Shown one piece after another: positions 11,225 to 21,744 of a stretch of 64,000 nt of DNA (position 1 is its first letter; every line of letters starts with the position of its first letter). Under the pieces are notes generated by a model. That model was given only the letters and a program-made list of their open reading frames with translations. It ran no database searches and was not told the origin of the DNA. The stretch comes from Neoceratodus forsteri (lineage: Eukaryota > Chordata > Ceratodontiformes > Ceratodontidae). A program made the translations under genes and the position numbers. The stretch is from NCBI GenBank assembly GCA_016271365.2, contig CM028130.1, positions 468,877,501-468,941,500 on the forward strand. The letters are read 5' to 3'.

Positions 11225-13237
11225 TGTAACCCCCCTACAAATGGGGGTTTCTAAAATGTCTTCCTGAGCTCGCCTAATGCCCACTGCCAGGCTGGTGTTC
11301 TGTGTCTAAACAGTGTTGAATATGCCTGCATGAGAGTGCCCTATTAACCTCCATGCCTGTCTCTTTAACAGCTATCTATTTCTTAGGATGTAATTAATCT
11401 GGGTGGGAGGCGAGTGATTTCAGGCTCAAGTCCTGCCCAGGCTGTAGTACAAGCTCCTTTATTCTGCCATTGCTATGTGCACAGAGGAGTCCTTATAGGA
11501 TCTGTGATTGTTAGCTGATTATCTGCTTTAATAATTATAATATAAGTTTGTCTAACCTGCCTTCCTTTGCAGCATGGACTTTCTGCTGAGAGCAACCATT
11601 TTGGTTCTGGACTGTCAGTTTGGACCAATAAGTACCTCGGGTTCCCTAAACGGAGATCATCCCCTAGGTCTTGTGGGATTAAATTTCTGTAGGAATTACA
11701 GTTTTAGTGTTTGGCACCTAAATGGACCTGGAGGGTGAGTCCTTTCTGTGACAGACAGATGGATTAACCAACCAAACTTTTTGGATTACTGGAAATCCCA
11801 GAGCTGCCTGCAGCAGTGTGTCAGTCAAGAGCTGGAGTCTGGAGTGAACAGCTTGAGCTATTCGAGCAGCTGCTCCTGCATGGTAGCATGGGGATTCTGC
11901 AGGAAGGCTGTGTCTTGCCTGCCTGCTACCAACTTTCAGTGTGAAGAAGTTGTGCAAATAAATTGGACTGTCATCTGAATACCTTATTGAGACCTAAATC
12001 CTAAACTGAGAGAGAGTGAGAGAGATCATTTCACCTGGTGTGGACCAAAGACTTGCTCCAGGAGTGATCGACGTGTCAGGAACCAGAGAGAACCACAGAG
12101 CAAACAGTTTGTGCAGAGATCCTGCTTGATTGCAACCAGACTGTCATTCAATTGTGGTATCTTGCTGTTTTGATTATAAGTGTGTTGAGTGCGCTGTGTG
12201 GGTCACGATTTGGTTCCCCACCATCGAATGTGTTATGCTAGCTAGAAGCTGCTCTAGCACTAAACGGACTGAAATCTGAATTTCCACCTTGTCTGGGCCT
12301 CATCATCTTAGCCTAGATTGCCACTTATGCTGCAGTGACTATCTGGTAAAGACACGCTCGGAGATTTGGCTCCCTGCTCAACACCATCGACAGGCATCGA
12401 CCACCACAGTCTGTTGTGGGCCCTGCTTCCCTGGCAAACCAGCATACCATCTTGAGGTCTTCATCTCATGAATCCTGCTCCTGGTCTGGGTAGCGTGAGT
12501 AATCAATGGTGTAACTCTCTGCAATAAAGCTCAAATCTTTGTGCATCATCTGATTTCATTGTTTGGGTTGGTCATTACGAACTGAGCCATTCGGCTCCAG
12601 AATACAGATACTGGGTTAAAGTGTATTTTGATTGTTTTCTGTCCTAAGAGCCCCAACAACAACTGCAATGCTGGCCTACCCTGGGCAATGCTCCAGGCTA
12701 GCCTATACAGCAACTGGGTACCCAGAGTGTGTGACTGTGCCAGACGGACTCTTAGTGCATGCATACTTAGCCTTACTAAATCAGATCTAAAATCAAATTC
12801 TAGATTACTGTCTCATCCTTGTTCACATCCCCTGAATAAATCAGATTCTGTTCTTTCTTCATCAAACTTGGCTAGTGTGTACCTTTGCAGAGGGTATACT
12901 GTATTGCCATTGAACTGTTCTATTGCGGGTCTTGTATTACATGGGTCTCCAGGGCCATTGCAGCTGATCCAGCCCTGTTGGTAAGTGTACTAAGTGTGGG
13001 TTCAATATTGTGTTTCTATGTCATATGTGATTGTTTATCTGTTGACCTGTGTAAGCCACTAGAGGGGTTAGAGGGGAGGTATTAGTGTCCCGGAGGACTA
13101 TACTCATAGCAGCTATGCTACCCTTTAACCAACCCTTCAGGTGGAGGCACCCATTCACCAAGCTCAGGCCCCTCAACCTGTGCCTAGTCATGTAGGCAGG
13201 GATAGTAACCTTGGGACAGCACCACCTAGGGGTTACA
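11225..13237 (+). repeat. Probable Gypsy 3' LTR
   Basis: Begins TGTAACCCC next to the polypurine tract and, in the favoured reading, ends GGGGTTACA at 13237. The two ends are 9-bp perfect inverted matches with the required TG...CA. Possible polyadenylation signals AATAAA lie at 11957-11962 and 12523-12528. An alternative end near 12578 is possible and would give a more usual 1.35-kb LTR. There is no second LTR copy in the window to settle it. Confidence 0.55.
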
Positions 13238-13634
13238 CATGCTCTGCATCATCCTGCATCCCTGTACATATACCTTAGTAGGGATATGTGGACTAGTTGG
13301 CAAACAACTGGTACTGTAGCTCCTATATGTGAATTGCAGGACATTGGTATAGGATCTTTGGGTAGTATGTAACTATGGGTTGGAGAACAACTGCACTAAG
13401 CCAAATTGCAGTGGTAGCAACATTTCTGGTATTCTTCAGCATTCCATGACAGAAATGAAAAGTCTTGGAGCACACACTGCTCAGGAAATCTTGTCAGTAC
13501 TCCAAACAGATACTGATGAGCGGTTTCACACCCCCATTCACCCAAGATGGTTTTAATTGCAAACTGTGAATCCATCCCTATGGTGCCAAATGACAGAAAT
13601 AATTCTCCTAAATTCAAGCACCCACCTGAATCTC
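13238..13634. other. Unassigned spacer
   Basis: No gene or repeat recognised between the Gypsy LTR and the minisatellite; the short frames look random. Confidence 0.4.
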
Positions 13635-14195
13635 TCAACTCCTGTGTTTGGAGAGGACAGAATGCAGCTTATGTGTTGGGGGGGAACTGAGCTCATCTCC
13701 TGTGTCAGGGTGGACTGAGTGCAGCTCCTGTGTCTGTATGTGGGGAAACACAGCTTCTGTGTCTGGGGAGTGCAGCTCCTGTGTTGGGAGGGATTGAGTG
13801 CATCTCCTTTGTTGGGGTGGACTGAGTGTAGCCCCTGTGTCAGTGGTGGGAGGGGACACAGCTTATGTGTTGGGAGGTGGAGGGAGTGCTTGAGGGTGGG
13901 GAGGAGCAAAGCTCCTGTGTCTGGAGGTCAGGGAGCACCGTTCCTGTGCTGGGTCATGGGAACTCCAGCTTCTGTGTTGGAAGTCTAGGTGAGAGCAGGT
14001 CCCCTGTTTGGGGGGGTGCAGCTCCTGTGTTGGGGGGGTGGAGACAGCAGCTTCTATGTTGGGACAAGGGGACAGCAGCTCCTATGTTGGGAGACTGGGA
14101 GAGCATGGCTCTTGTGTTAGAGCACTGGGAAAGCAGCTCCTATGTTGGGAAAATGTGGAGAGTGCAGCTCCTGTGTCAGGATGGGGATAGCTGCG
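13635..14195. repeat. ~34-bp GC-rich minisatellite
   Basis: About sixteen degenerate units centred on CAGCTCCTGTGTTGGGRG, spaced roughly 30-40 bp apart. The unit length varies and the copies are diverged. Frames across it are repeat translations, not genes. Confidence 0.85.
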
Positions 14196-14689
14196 CTGTT
14201 TTCTTGTTTGTTTATTTATTTTATTTTCTATCTCTACATCTTGGTTTTCCTTACTTTGACCTTAATTGTATCTTTTCCTCTAAAACTCCCCTTTTTTTAT
14301 TCCTGTGCTGCACTGTACCCTTTTTGTATCTTTCTGCTCTCTGTCTCTACTCTCACTACTATAAGTTCTCCATACTAACCTGTTTTTCCTTTCATTTCAA
14401 CTGGTATGGTCAGACATCAGCTGTCTACCTTTCAGATAAGTATCTTATTTTAAATCTCACCCTTAATCTCTCTCTTCTATGACCTCCGACCCTTTGTTTC
14501 TCCCCAACCTTCTCTTTGCTTTCCCTAGGTCCTACCACAATACTCCAAACCCTGCATACCCCAGCTCTGGACACTGTGATTTGAATGGAGCAGGTAATAC
14601 GGTATTACTAATACCCTTGAATTAAAATTACTAAAACTGGGGGTAGCAGCCCTAGCCCATTCTATTCAGTGACCTGTTCATTTGGTCCT
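14196..14689. other. Pyrimidine-rich unassigned region
   Basis: T- and C-rich on the plus strand (many CTCTCT, TTTTC and TTTATT runs), with no convincing frame. It may be the 5' part of the LINE fragment that follows. Confidence 0.35.
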
Positions 14690-15178
14690 TCCTTAGTAGT
14701 ACTGTCCTGACAAGTGGAAGGTAACCATAGTGGTTTCTGTTCACAAGGAGAGACCCAATAATATTGTTGAGAACTTTAGACCCATCTTGATACTTTGTTT
14801 TCTTGTGAAAATCCAGGAGCGTATTATCTACAGTATGACCACCTTCAGGATTACCTAGACCTCCACCACCTACTCTTATCATTCCAGCCTGGGTTCAGAA
14901 AGAACCATAGTAGCCTAACAGCACTTTTAAAAGTAACTTCTGATCTGTTCCAGGCAATGGACCAAGGATTTGCCACTGGGACTATCTTTGTCAATCTGAC
15001 AAAGGCATTTGACTTAGTCATCCACAACCTCCTGCTGTGGCAACTACACTCCCTCAGCATTGATGCCAATGTCCTAATGTGGATCCAAAGTTATCTTTCT
15101 GGCTGCACTCAAAAGGTCAAGTGGGCTGGTTCCTTCTCGAACTTCAAATCCATAACCCACGGCGTCCCTCAGTCCTGT
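14690..15178 (+). pseudogene. LINE reverse transcriptase fragment (CR1/L2-like group)
   Basis: The plus strand encodes, over two frames, ENFRPILILCFL and IQERIIY (RT domain 1), then SFQPGFRKNHSSLTALLKV, FVNLTKAFDLVIHN (first catalytic Asp retained) and SYLSGCTQKVKW with ITHGVPQ (RT domain 4). This is the middle of a non-LTR RT, unlike the CR1 copies elsewhere in the window and closer to L2 or Rex1 types; the clade is uncertain. It stops just before the xADD box, where an unrelated 53-bp repeat begins at 15178. Confidence 0.75.
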
Positions 15179-15230
15179 AAAACTAGAAAATATTGTGTAC
15201 TGCTCTCAGAGCAGATGCTAGCATTGTTTT
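15178..15230 (+). repeat. 53-bp direct repeat, copy 1
   Basis: Near-identical (one mismatch by eye) to 15831-15883, in the same orientation. It begins TAAAACTAGA and ends GCATTGTTTT. Confidence 0.85.
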
Positions 15231-15444
15231 AACCATGAATGAAACTTAATCTTGTGTTTGTGTGCGCATAATACTTGTTGTAGCCCTTGTTCCAAATCCA
15301 GGAACTTGGAAGAGAGTCGTGTAGTTCTTTCAGCTTTACTGAAGGACTACAGACTGAAACTAAACCATTTATTTCTTCTTTTAGGGCTTAAAAACAGCAA
15401 CTTACTACTTTAGTAGCTGTACTCAGTACTGCACAAGCATTTTC

Positions 15445-15725
15445 ATTCATTCATTCTTTATTTTTAAAAGGCACTTTTCTCATAACCAAAGCGCCTGTAC
15501 AATACATAAAACAATAAATAGACCAAATTTAAAACTAACATAAGTCATTAAAAGCTATGCTAAAAAGATATGTCTTCAAAGCTCCTTTAAAGCTCTGGAC
15601 AGTCGGGCAATTTCACACCTGACGAGGTAGAGAATTCCACAGGGTTGGGGCCATAAAGCTAAATGATCTAGCACCTGAAGTTTTTAAATGAACCCTGGGA
15701 ATCTCTAGCATTTTGAGGTGTAAAA
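15445..15725 (-). pseudogene. LINE 3' end: RT C-terminus fragment
   Basis: On the minus strand the segment reads FMAPTLWNSLPRQV followed by SFKGALKTYLFSIAF, the C-terminal signature of CR1/L2/Rex1-type ORF2 proteins. The 3' end carries TTTATTTTTAAAAG on the plus strand. Orientation is opposite to the RT fragment at 14690-15178, so it is a separate insertion. Confidence 0.72.
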
Positions 15726-15760
15726 TATTATTTTTAAAAACGCATTATTCTCGAGTGGTT

Positions 15761-15804
15761 TCTGACCAGAGAATAAGACTTCCAGGTCAAATTACACTTT
15801 AAAA
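15761..15804 (+). repeat. 44-bp direct repeat, copy 1 (copy 2 at 15968-16011)
   Basis: TCTGACCAGAGAATAAGACT and the following bases to ACTTTAAAA recur 207 bp downstream with two or three mismatches, followed again by GTGAGCAG. Confidence 0.8.
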
Positions 15805-15830
15805 CACAGATCTCAGTGAGCAGACAGCTA

Positions 15831-15883
15831 TAAAACTAGAGAATATTGTGTACTGCTCTCAGAGCAGATGCTAGCATTGTTTT
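15831..15883 (+). repeat. 53-bp direct repeat, copy 2
   Basis: Partner of 15178-15230, 653 bp downstream in the same orientation. The pair brackets the LINE 3' fragment at 15445-15725. Confidence 0.85.
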
Positions 15884-15967
15884 GCACATCGGTTTACAAC
15901 CTTTGAGCCAGCGGCTCATTTCCAAAGGTACCTTGTCACACTGAGGAAAAATACAAATACAAGCATT

Positions 15968-16011
15968 TCTGACCCGAGAATAAGACTTCCAGATCAAATT
16001 ACACTTTAAAA
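15968..16011 (+). repeat. 44-bp direct repeat, copy 2
   Basis: Partner of 15761-15804. Confidence 0.8.
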
Positions 16012-16254
16012 GATGGCTCTCGTGAGCAGGGGCGGGGGCAAAATGAGAAAACACGTGGCGTGCATGAAGACGCGTGCAAAGACACGCGCATCAGCATGTG
16101 TTAAGCATGTTAGGTTTGTAGGGTGTAGAATAGGATCCTTTAAGCAGTAAGTATATATCTCACTACATATATTGCATCCAACTGCATTAAATACCTGACA
16201 GGCTTACCTGAGTATTGTTTACTTGTTACATTTACTCTGTACCGGATTAAAACC

Positions 16255-17570
16255 ATGGATTTACTTGTTCAAACAAACAATGGTGATATTGGTATACTGT
16301 GTCACTCATGCAAGATGTACATGTTTGTAGCTGATAGTCCATCAAATAACTTATTTACCTGTGCTAAATATATTGAGAATGCAGAGATGTCACAGCTGTT
16401 AGCCCATTTTGGTCAAAGACTTGGTGAACTAGAAAGTAGCCAACTAGAAATGGCCAAATGATTACAGGTTAGTTTACAACTACAATCATCGCCCCCACAG
16501 TAGAATTAGCTAACATCACCACCTCGTTAAATAATAAAACACCTTGTAAATCAACTCATACCTCTATGACTAATATTACAACGAATAAAAAAAGAGTTAG
16601 GGATGATGAAGAATCTACTGATCTGGGAGATGCCTGGTTCCCAGTGCAACACTTAAAACATCCCAAAAAAAGAGGGGAAGAAAATCTGATCATTTTAATA
16701 TAGACATTTCTAATATGTTTGACCCCCTAGCACTTGATGCAGCAAATGACTAAACATTGGGTTCTAATAGTGTTTCAAAGGATGTAATAACACCTGACAC
16801 AGACACTGTTTTAGTTCCCCATAAATCACATTTTAGTACTGATAAATGTCTCAAGGACATGATGGAAGAAGTACCATTAATACTTTTAGATACAGATAAT
16901 GCTCCAATTCTAAATAAAACACATTCTAGTACAGATAAATGTCAAAAGGCTATGATGGAAGATGTACCATTAACATTACCAGAAACTGTATCCGCAATAC
17001 TGGAGAAATCTAGTGATATAACGGAAACAGATTCTTCCCAAAAACGCAATACTGAAATCTTTGTTCTGGGTGATTCTATTGTCAAAGGGATGGATCGAGA
17101 CATATGTGACATAGATAAAGCCCATCGAACTTTATCATGCTTTAAGGAACTAAAATTGGTGACATCAACAAAATGTTAAATGAAATAATCTTGCAAGGGT
17201 GATGAAAATAAAATAGTAATCATACATGCTGGGCCAATAACACCTTTTCCAATTGCCTCAACAGATTAAACAAGAATTTGTTAACATTACCAATAAATTG
17301 GCTGAGCTAGGTTGTGTTTTTGCTTTTTTTGAAATCTTGCCTATTCCAAGAGCAACATTCCAACAAAATTGCACTCTAAAAGAAATAAATAACTGGCTAA
17401 GAAAATGGTGCCTTAGACAAAACATTAATTGTATAACACTCTGGGAAGAGTTTAATGGAAAAAATGAAGTTTACAGTACTGATGGGTTACACTTAAACAA
17501 AAAAGGATCACAAATCCTTAGTTAGCAGTTTAATAATTATATAAATACAGTTTTAAACTAATTCTTGGGG
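16255..17570 (+). pseudogene. LINE ORF1: zinc finger, coiled coil, SGNH esterase, broken
   Basis: The frame starts with ATG at 16255. A CHSCKMYMFVAD segment followed by a second cysteine region forms the N-terminal zinc finger, then an ELESSQLEMAK helix. After broken frames, 16757-17179 contains EIFVLGDSIVKGMDRDI, the GDS block I of SGNH hydrolases. The next block reads HAGPITP, where a GTNN-type motif is expected, owing to a one-base change. 17253-17525 ends with STDGLHLNKKG, the Asp-x-x-His block V. CR1/L2-type ORF1 proteins have this architecture. Stops at 16459 and 17177 show decay. Confidence 0.78.
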
Positions 17571-17804
17571 AGGATGAACTAACTATACCCATATAATGTC
17601 CATCAATTACAAGGTACTTAAGCAATAAGAACAATAAGAGTTATAGATCTCAGTATTACTCCAATTACAAAATCAATGAAAAAGAATAAAAAGAAAAACA
17701 CGCAAATAGGCTTTCAGCCTCAGTGTAAATAAACACAATATTATCAATAACTATGAAAATAAATAAAAACATACCTGTCAAAATAGTATAAAAAATACAA
17801 AATT

Positions 17805-17900
17805 GTTATTACTGAATGCACGAGCTTAAGAAATAAAATGGATAAGTTAAGTTATATTCTTATAAGTAAGCAAATTGACATCTGTTGCATTACGAAACAT
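17805..17900 (+). pseudogene. LINE endonuclease start, truncated
   Basis: Reads LNARSLRNKMDKLSYILISK then QIDICCITK, the start of an APE-type endonuclease (Asn in NARS; the Glu region is cut off). The remainder is not found downstream, so the element is truncated here by the following repeat block. Confidence 0.7.
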
Positions 17901-18344
17901 GGGCCCAGATATTCAAACTCGCCAGGTTGTGGTGGTGAAGCTTGGGCAGCTCAACTTGGCTGCGCAGGTGTGGACTGGGTGATATTCAACGGAGCTCGCA
18001 TGGCTCAGCAGCCTTGAATATCACACCCTGGCCACCCCCAGTGTGCTTGGCGCAGTGGCACTGTGCCAGCGCAAGTGGCCAGAGTGGAGCATGGAGATGT
18101 GCTAGTGCAAGTTCCATTGCGCCATGCACAGCAACTGCAATATTCAAAACTTGACATGCAAATAGGGCCATAATGTATGCAAGGTGCACATGGGGCCATT
18201 TGCATGTCATTATGGCCCCATTTGCATGCAGGTGCGTTGATCCCCAACGACTTGCGCCTGGTGCCCCACACAGGCAGCAGCTGCCGTAATCGACGCCCCT
18301 GCAGCCTGATCAATGGCATCTGTACAAAAAGAAATAGTCCTATT
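17901..18344. repeat. Repeat block with nested inverted repeats
   Basis: GC-rich block between the truncated LINE and the tandem array. It contains GATATTCAA and TTGAATATC in inverted order near 17979-18025. It also holds a strong hairpin with 21-bp arms, 18155-18175 and 18208-18228, differing at one base. Each arm holds an octamer motif ATGCAAAT. It may be part of a non-autonomous DNA transposon spanning 17901-18978, but the ends do not form a convincing terminal inverted repeat. Confidence 0.55.
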
Positions 18345-18785
18345 ATCCCTGGTGGTCCAGTGGACCACTTTCTGCCTGATTGCGGGCATTTGTAAAAAAA
18401 AAAAGACTTTGTCCTATATCCCTGGTGGTCCAGTGGACCGCTATCTACCTGGTCATGGGCATTTGTTAAAAAAAAGACTTCCAATATCCCTGGTGGTCCA
18501 GTGGACCACTATCTGCCCGATCACGGGCATTTGTAACAAAAAGACTTCCAATATCCCTGGTGGTCCAGTGGACCGCTATCTGCCCGATCGCGTGCATTTG
18601 TAAAAACGAAAGACTTCCAATATCCCTTGTGGTCTAGTGGACCACTTTCTGCCCGATCGCGGGCATTTGTAAAAGCAGACTTCCAACATACCTGGTGGTC
18701 CAGTGGACCGCTTTCTGCCTGATTGTGGGCATTTATAAAAGTAAAAATAATTCCAATATCCCTGGTAGTCTAGTGGTACCCTCCA
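18345..18785 (+). repeat. ~69-bp tandem array with tRNA-Glu-like unit starts
   Basis: Seven units whose GGTGGTCCAG-like cores start at 18351, 18423, 18492, 18559, 18629, 18694 and 18764. Each begins TCCCTGGTGGTCYAGTGG, which matches the first ~18 nt of vertebrate tRNA-Glu including the pol III A box (TGGTCTAGTGG). It continues with CTGCCCGATCGCGGGCATTT and an A-rich tail. No B box is seen in the unit, so these are not complete tRNA genes. Confidence 0.85.
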
Positions 18786-18993
18786 CCCACTCACTGAGCC
18801 CCATCACCTCACTCTCCTCCTCCCCGGTCAGCCGGTGGGTGGCAGCACCCTACCCGCCTGCCGCCCCACTGCCCACCGCCTGACACTTCAGTAGGGCTAT
18901 ACGCCCATTGGTCCACAGCATGGACCAATGGGTGTGCAGTCCATACCGTACTACACATTCCAGATATGTGAATAGCCCAATAGCCAGCCTCCC

Positions 18994-19013
18994 CAACACA
19001 CACACACACACAC
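18994..19013. repeat. (CA)n microsatellite
   Basis: About ten CA dinucleotides. Confidence 0.95.
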
Positions 19014-19304
19014 ATGTTCTGTCAATGTGTTATCTGCTAAAAGAGCATGAAGGTACCTGCAAATAGGAGGGAGTGGCCAGTGTTACATGTGATTAATGAT
19101 GGTAGGAAAAGTGATTTCTTCATCATTGACACACACCACTCTACCTCCTGTGTAAAGTCCATAAAGACTGATATGTTAGTGCAGTAGTTACCATTCTAGG
19201 GACCTGGGTTCGTGAATGAGACAGGGTCTTTGAGGGCCATCCATGGAATGAGTACTGGGCATCCCAGTGGATGCCTTCCTCCAGTTAGGGAAGGTCACTG
19301 CCTT
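19014..19304. other. Unassigned spacer
   Basis: No frame or repeat recognised. A CTGGGTTCGTGAAT stretch near 19206 resembles a pol III B box loosely but has no matching A box at the right distance. Confidence 0.35.
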
Positions 19305-20390
19305 GACTGTTTATTTATTTATTTCAAAAGTTTCACCAGGAGAAACATATTGATCTGATAACAGCTCATTTCCAGATGCGTCGGGGGATAAATGAACAAC
19401 AATCATAAGCAAATTACATGGATGGTAGGAACAAATGTTAAGAAAAACAATTGGTGCAATGCTTCCAAGGAGCCAGATAGGTACAATAAAGTGCAAGGCA
19501 CGATAAGAAGAGAAGATACAGAGGTGCTAGCCATAGGTTACAAGAGGAAAGGAATTGAGGTGAAGGAACAGTGGGGGGAAAGGGAGAGAGGTAAGCCAGT
19601 AGAAGACCTGGGAAGTGGTGGGATGGCAGATGGAGAGTAGAACATAGGCAGCTATCAGATACAACTGCAGGTGGGGGTAGAGAAGTCATGGAGCAGAGAG
19701 GAGATAGCATGCTGGGAGGAGGCAGAGTTGATGTTTAAGGAAGGGAATTCCAAAGTTTGGGGAAGTTGTAAGAGAAAGCAGCTTGGCCAGCTGAAGATTT
19801 TCCAGAGGGGAAAGTGAGTGAGTGACAGACAGCCACAACTACAAAGAGTGTAAGAGGAAAGTGAGGGAGAAGAAAGGAAAGTGGTAGGTTAGGAGGGCAG
19901 GGAGCCAAGCCAGTATTTAAAGATAAAGGAGGCACAGTGAACTAAGCATCTGGCTTCCAAGGAGGGGAAGTAGTGGAAGGAATAGAGGAAGCAATGGTGG
20001 GTTCAAGGAAGACAGTCCAAAACAAAGAGACAGAAGGAGTGGAAGAGGGATCCAATCTGGCCAGGGTAAACTTAGGGGCAGCACTGTAGACAATGTCACC
20101 AAAGCCAAAAATAGGGAGAATAATTTTCTGGACAATGGCTCAGCACACAGGAAGAGGGATGCAGCCTCTATTCCTGTATAAAGCACCAAGTTTAGGGTGG
20201 AGATTTTTGTGGATAGCATACATGTACCCAGAAAAGTTGAGGTGATGGTTGAGCCAGACTCTTAGGTACTTGAAAGAGGGAACAACATCGAGTGTGGCCC
20301 CATCCAAGGTGTGTAAGAAGGTGAGGGCAACAAGCTTTGTGAGCTTCTGTCTGGTGCTAAAGGTCATGGAGAACGTTTTTTTGGCACTGA
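19305..20390 (-). mobile_element. LINE 3' half (CR1/L2/Rex1-like), decayed
   Basis: Minus-strand element ending at the left in a TTTATTTATTTATTT tail (19309-19323, plus strand). Its RT C-terminal region is at 20140-20380: MTFSTRQKLTKLVALTFLHT, then SFKYLRVWL and HPKLGALYRNRG. It continues leftwards to an SYNFPKLWNSLP terminus near 19740. This is the same protein layout as at 15445-15725. The purine-rich plus strand and many stops show age. Confidence 0.75.
19735..20380 (-). pseudogene. LINE ORF2 C-terminal region, broken
   Basis: Read from 20380 on the minus strand: SFKYLRVWLNHHLNFSGYM is the conserved FKYLGVWL-type motif after the RT domain, then KLGALYRNRGCIPLPV. Broken frames continue to AAFSYNFPKLWNSLP at 19735. 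It belongs to the 3' part of the RT/thumb region of a CR1-group LINE. The catalytic core is not present here. Confidence 0.7.
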
Positions 20391-21744
20391 GGTGTAACCT
20401 CCCCCCTCCTGGGGTCTAGGGGTATGTTTGATGTTGCAGGGAGGAGGGAGAACTGTACAGAGAGAAACACAGTCCAATCATACTCATTACCTGGGCCAGT
20501 GATGAATGGTCCAGGGTACAGACAGTCTTTGAGGGCACAGTGTTGGGGCTTAAATGTGATTAGACAATCATAAGCAAAGCAGAAATTAAATCCATTGTAC
20601 ACAACTGATTAAAAGGTTCAGAACTGATTTAACTGGACAAAATATAACAATCCCTCCATGGAAAGTATGGGGCAACACAATATGGTGGGCAGTCAATAAA
20701 TATAAATTGCCAAGACCAAGATACAACATCCTGATCCTGAGATCTGATGCAGGCACTCCAGGTAGCAAAATCAGGCTCCTATCAAATGATGGCTGCAAGT
20801 TTGTTTCTCGACCAGAACAGGCCTATGAAAGGCTGCTCTCCAGAATTCCCTCCAACACTAACATTACACAGCACTCACCAGGGAACATCTCACTCAACTG
20901 AATGTCTCCCCTTTGCCTCTAGCTCACACCATGATGCAACGAGCACTCCATATCCGACTTTCCTCTGGGCAGTTTCAAACCCACAGTGCTGGGACTCCAA
21001 GGGCCTTTGGTCTGACACACAAGGCAGACACAGGACACAGGACTAATTCATGGTGATGGGACACAGGCTGCCACCACTGTATCCCCAACTAGCTGGGCTG
21101 CCACCACTAACCTATGCACCATGACCCTGTGGCAACTGCCATGCTTAACTTGTGGGGACCCCTCCACACCATCCTGCCCCAGTGCCGGGTGCTCTGGTGC
21201 AGGCACTGTTTCTCCCCAGGCCCTGCCTTCTCTAACTTGGCATGTTGGTCTCCAAATCAGGCCATGCTACAGTAACATCCTACTGATCCTAATGACTCCA
21301 GGTACTACACTTTGAAGGTGGTGGGCCGAGGTGGCAATCACCCCACCCTGGCCCCAAACCTTGGCTCTCTGGCTGAAAACTGGCTGAGACTCCCAACTCC
21401 TTCCTTACCCAATCTGCTCTCCCTAAAGGCACCAAAACTCTGTAAATAGTCCTAGCCTCCGCCTTCTGACCAGAAGGGGCCCTGAGACCAGGCAAGCAAA
21501 ATCCCAGAACAGACTTGGAGTAAGCTCCAGAGGGGGCTTACACTTTCCCCACACACAAAACTTTCAACCTCTGTGAATGCTTAGGTGGTTACCATAAAAC
21601 CATACAAATCCAAAGGAGGGCTGCAAATCACTCAAGTTTGGTGGGTGCAAACCAGGCAGTCAGCCCATTCATACAACATAAGCCAAATGTACCTGCACTC
21701 CTGAGCCACAAAAACACACTCTCACAAACAGAAATTAAATATTG
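20391..21744. other. Unassigned region, possibly LTR-derived
   Basis: Starts TGTAACCTCCCCC directly at the break of the LINE frame, an LTR-like start, but I cannot find a partner end or a second copy. The remainder is unique-looking, moderately GC-rich and without a supported frame. Confidence 0.3.

Larger units (their letters stand above)
1391..13237 (+). mobile_element. Ty3/Gypsy LTR retrotransposon, decayed, split by a CR1 insertion
   Basis: A plus-strand element in the order gag-end/protease, reverse transcriptase, RNase H, integrase, extra 3' frame, polypurine tract, 3' LTR. The pol order with integrase last is that of Ty3/Gypsy. The RT segment DIDDVRRHL followed by GIIQESRSPYTSPIVVV and the integrase segment ATGFSPYHLMFGQEAWLP are typical of vertebrate Gypsy elements. 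The frame has many stops and frameshifts, so it is inactive. A 4.7-kb CR1 interrupts the integrase between 4239 and 8979. No 5' LTR or full gag is seen upstream, so the element appears 5'-truncated or its start has been lost. Confidence 0.9.
16190..17900 (+). mobile_element. LINE 5' half with esterase-type ORF1 (CR1/L2-like)
   Basis: A plus-strand non-LTR element represented by ORF1 (16255-17570) and the first ~30 codons of ORF2 endonuclease. It breaks off at 17900, where a different repeat block begins with GGGCCCAGATATTC. It is AT-rich, unlike the GC-rich CR1 copies, so it is another family. Confidence 0.75.

Noticed and set aside
11748..11978. 76-residue frame in the Gypsy LTR
   Set aside because: No family likeness; within LTR sequence and likely chance.
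13865..14482. 205-residue open frame
   Set aside because: Its first half is a translation of the 34-bp minisatellite and its second half is low-complexity pyrimidine-rich DNA.
18755..18785. tRNA-Glu gene
   Set aside because: Only the 5' end and A box match; no B box, anticodon arm or acceptor partner follows.
19170..19230. tRNA-derived SINE
   Set aside because: The B-box-like GGTTCGTGAAT is not paired with a good A box and there is no A-rich tail.
20391..21600. Solo LTR starting TGTAACC
   Set aside because: No TG...CA end, target duplication or second copy could be found.
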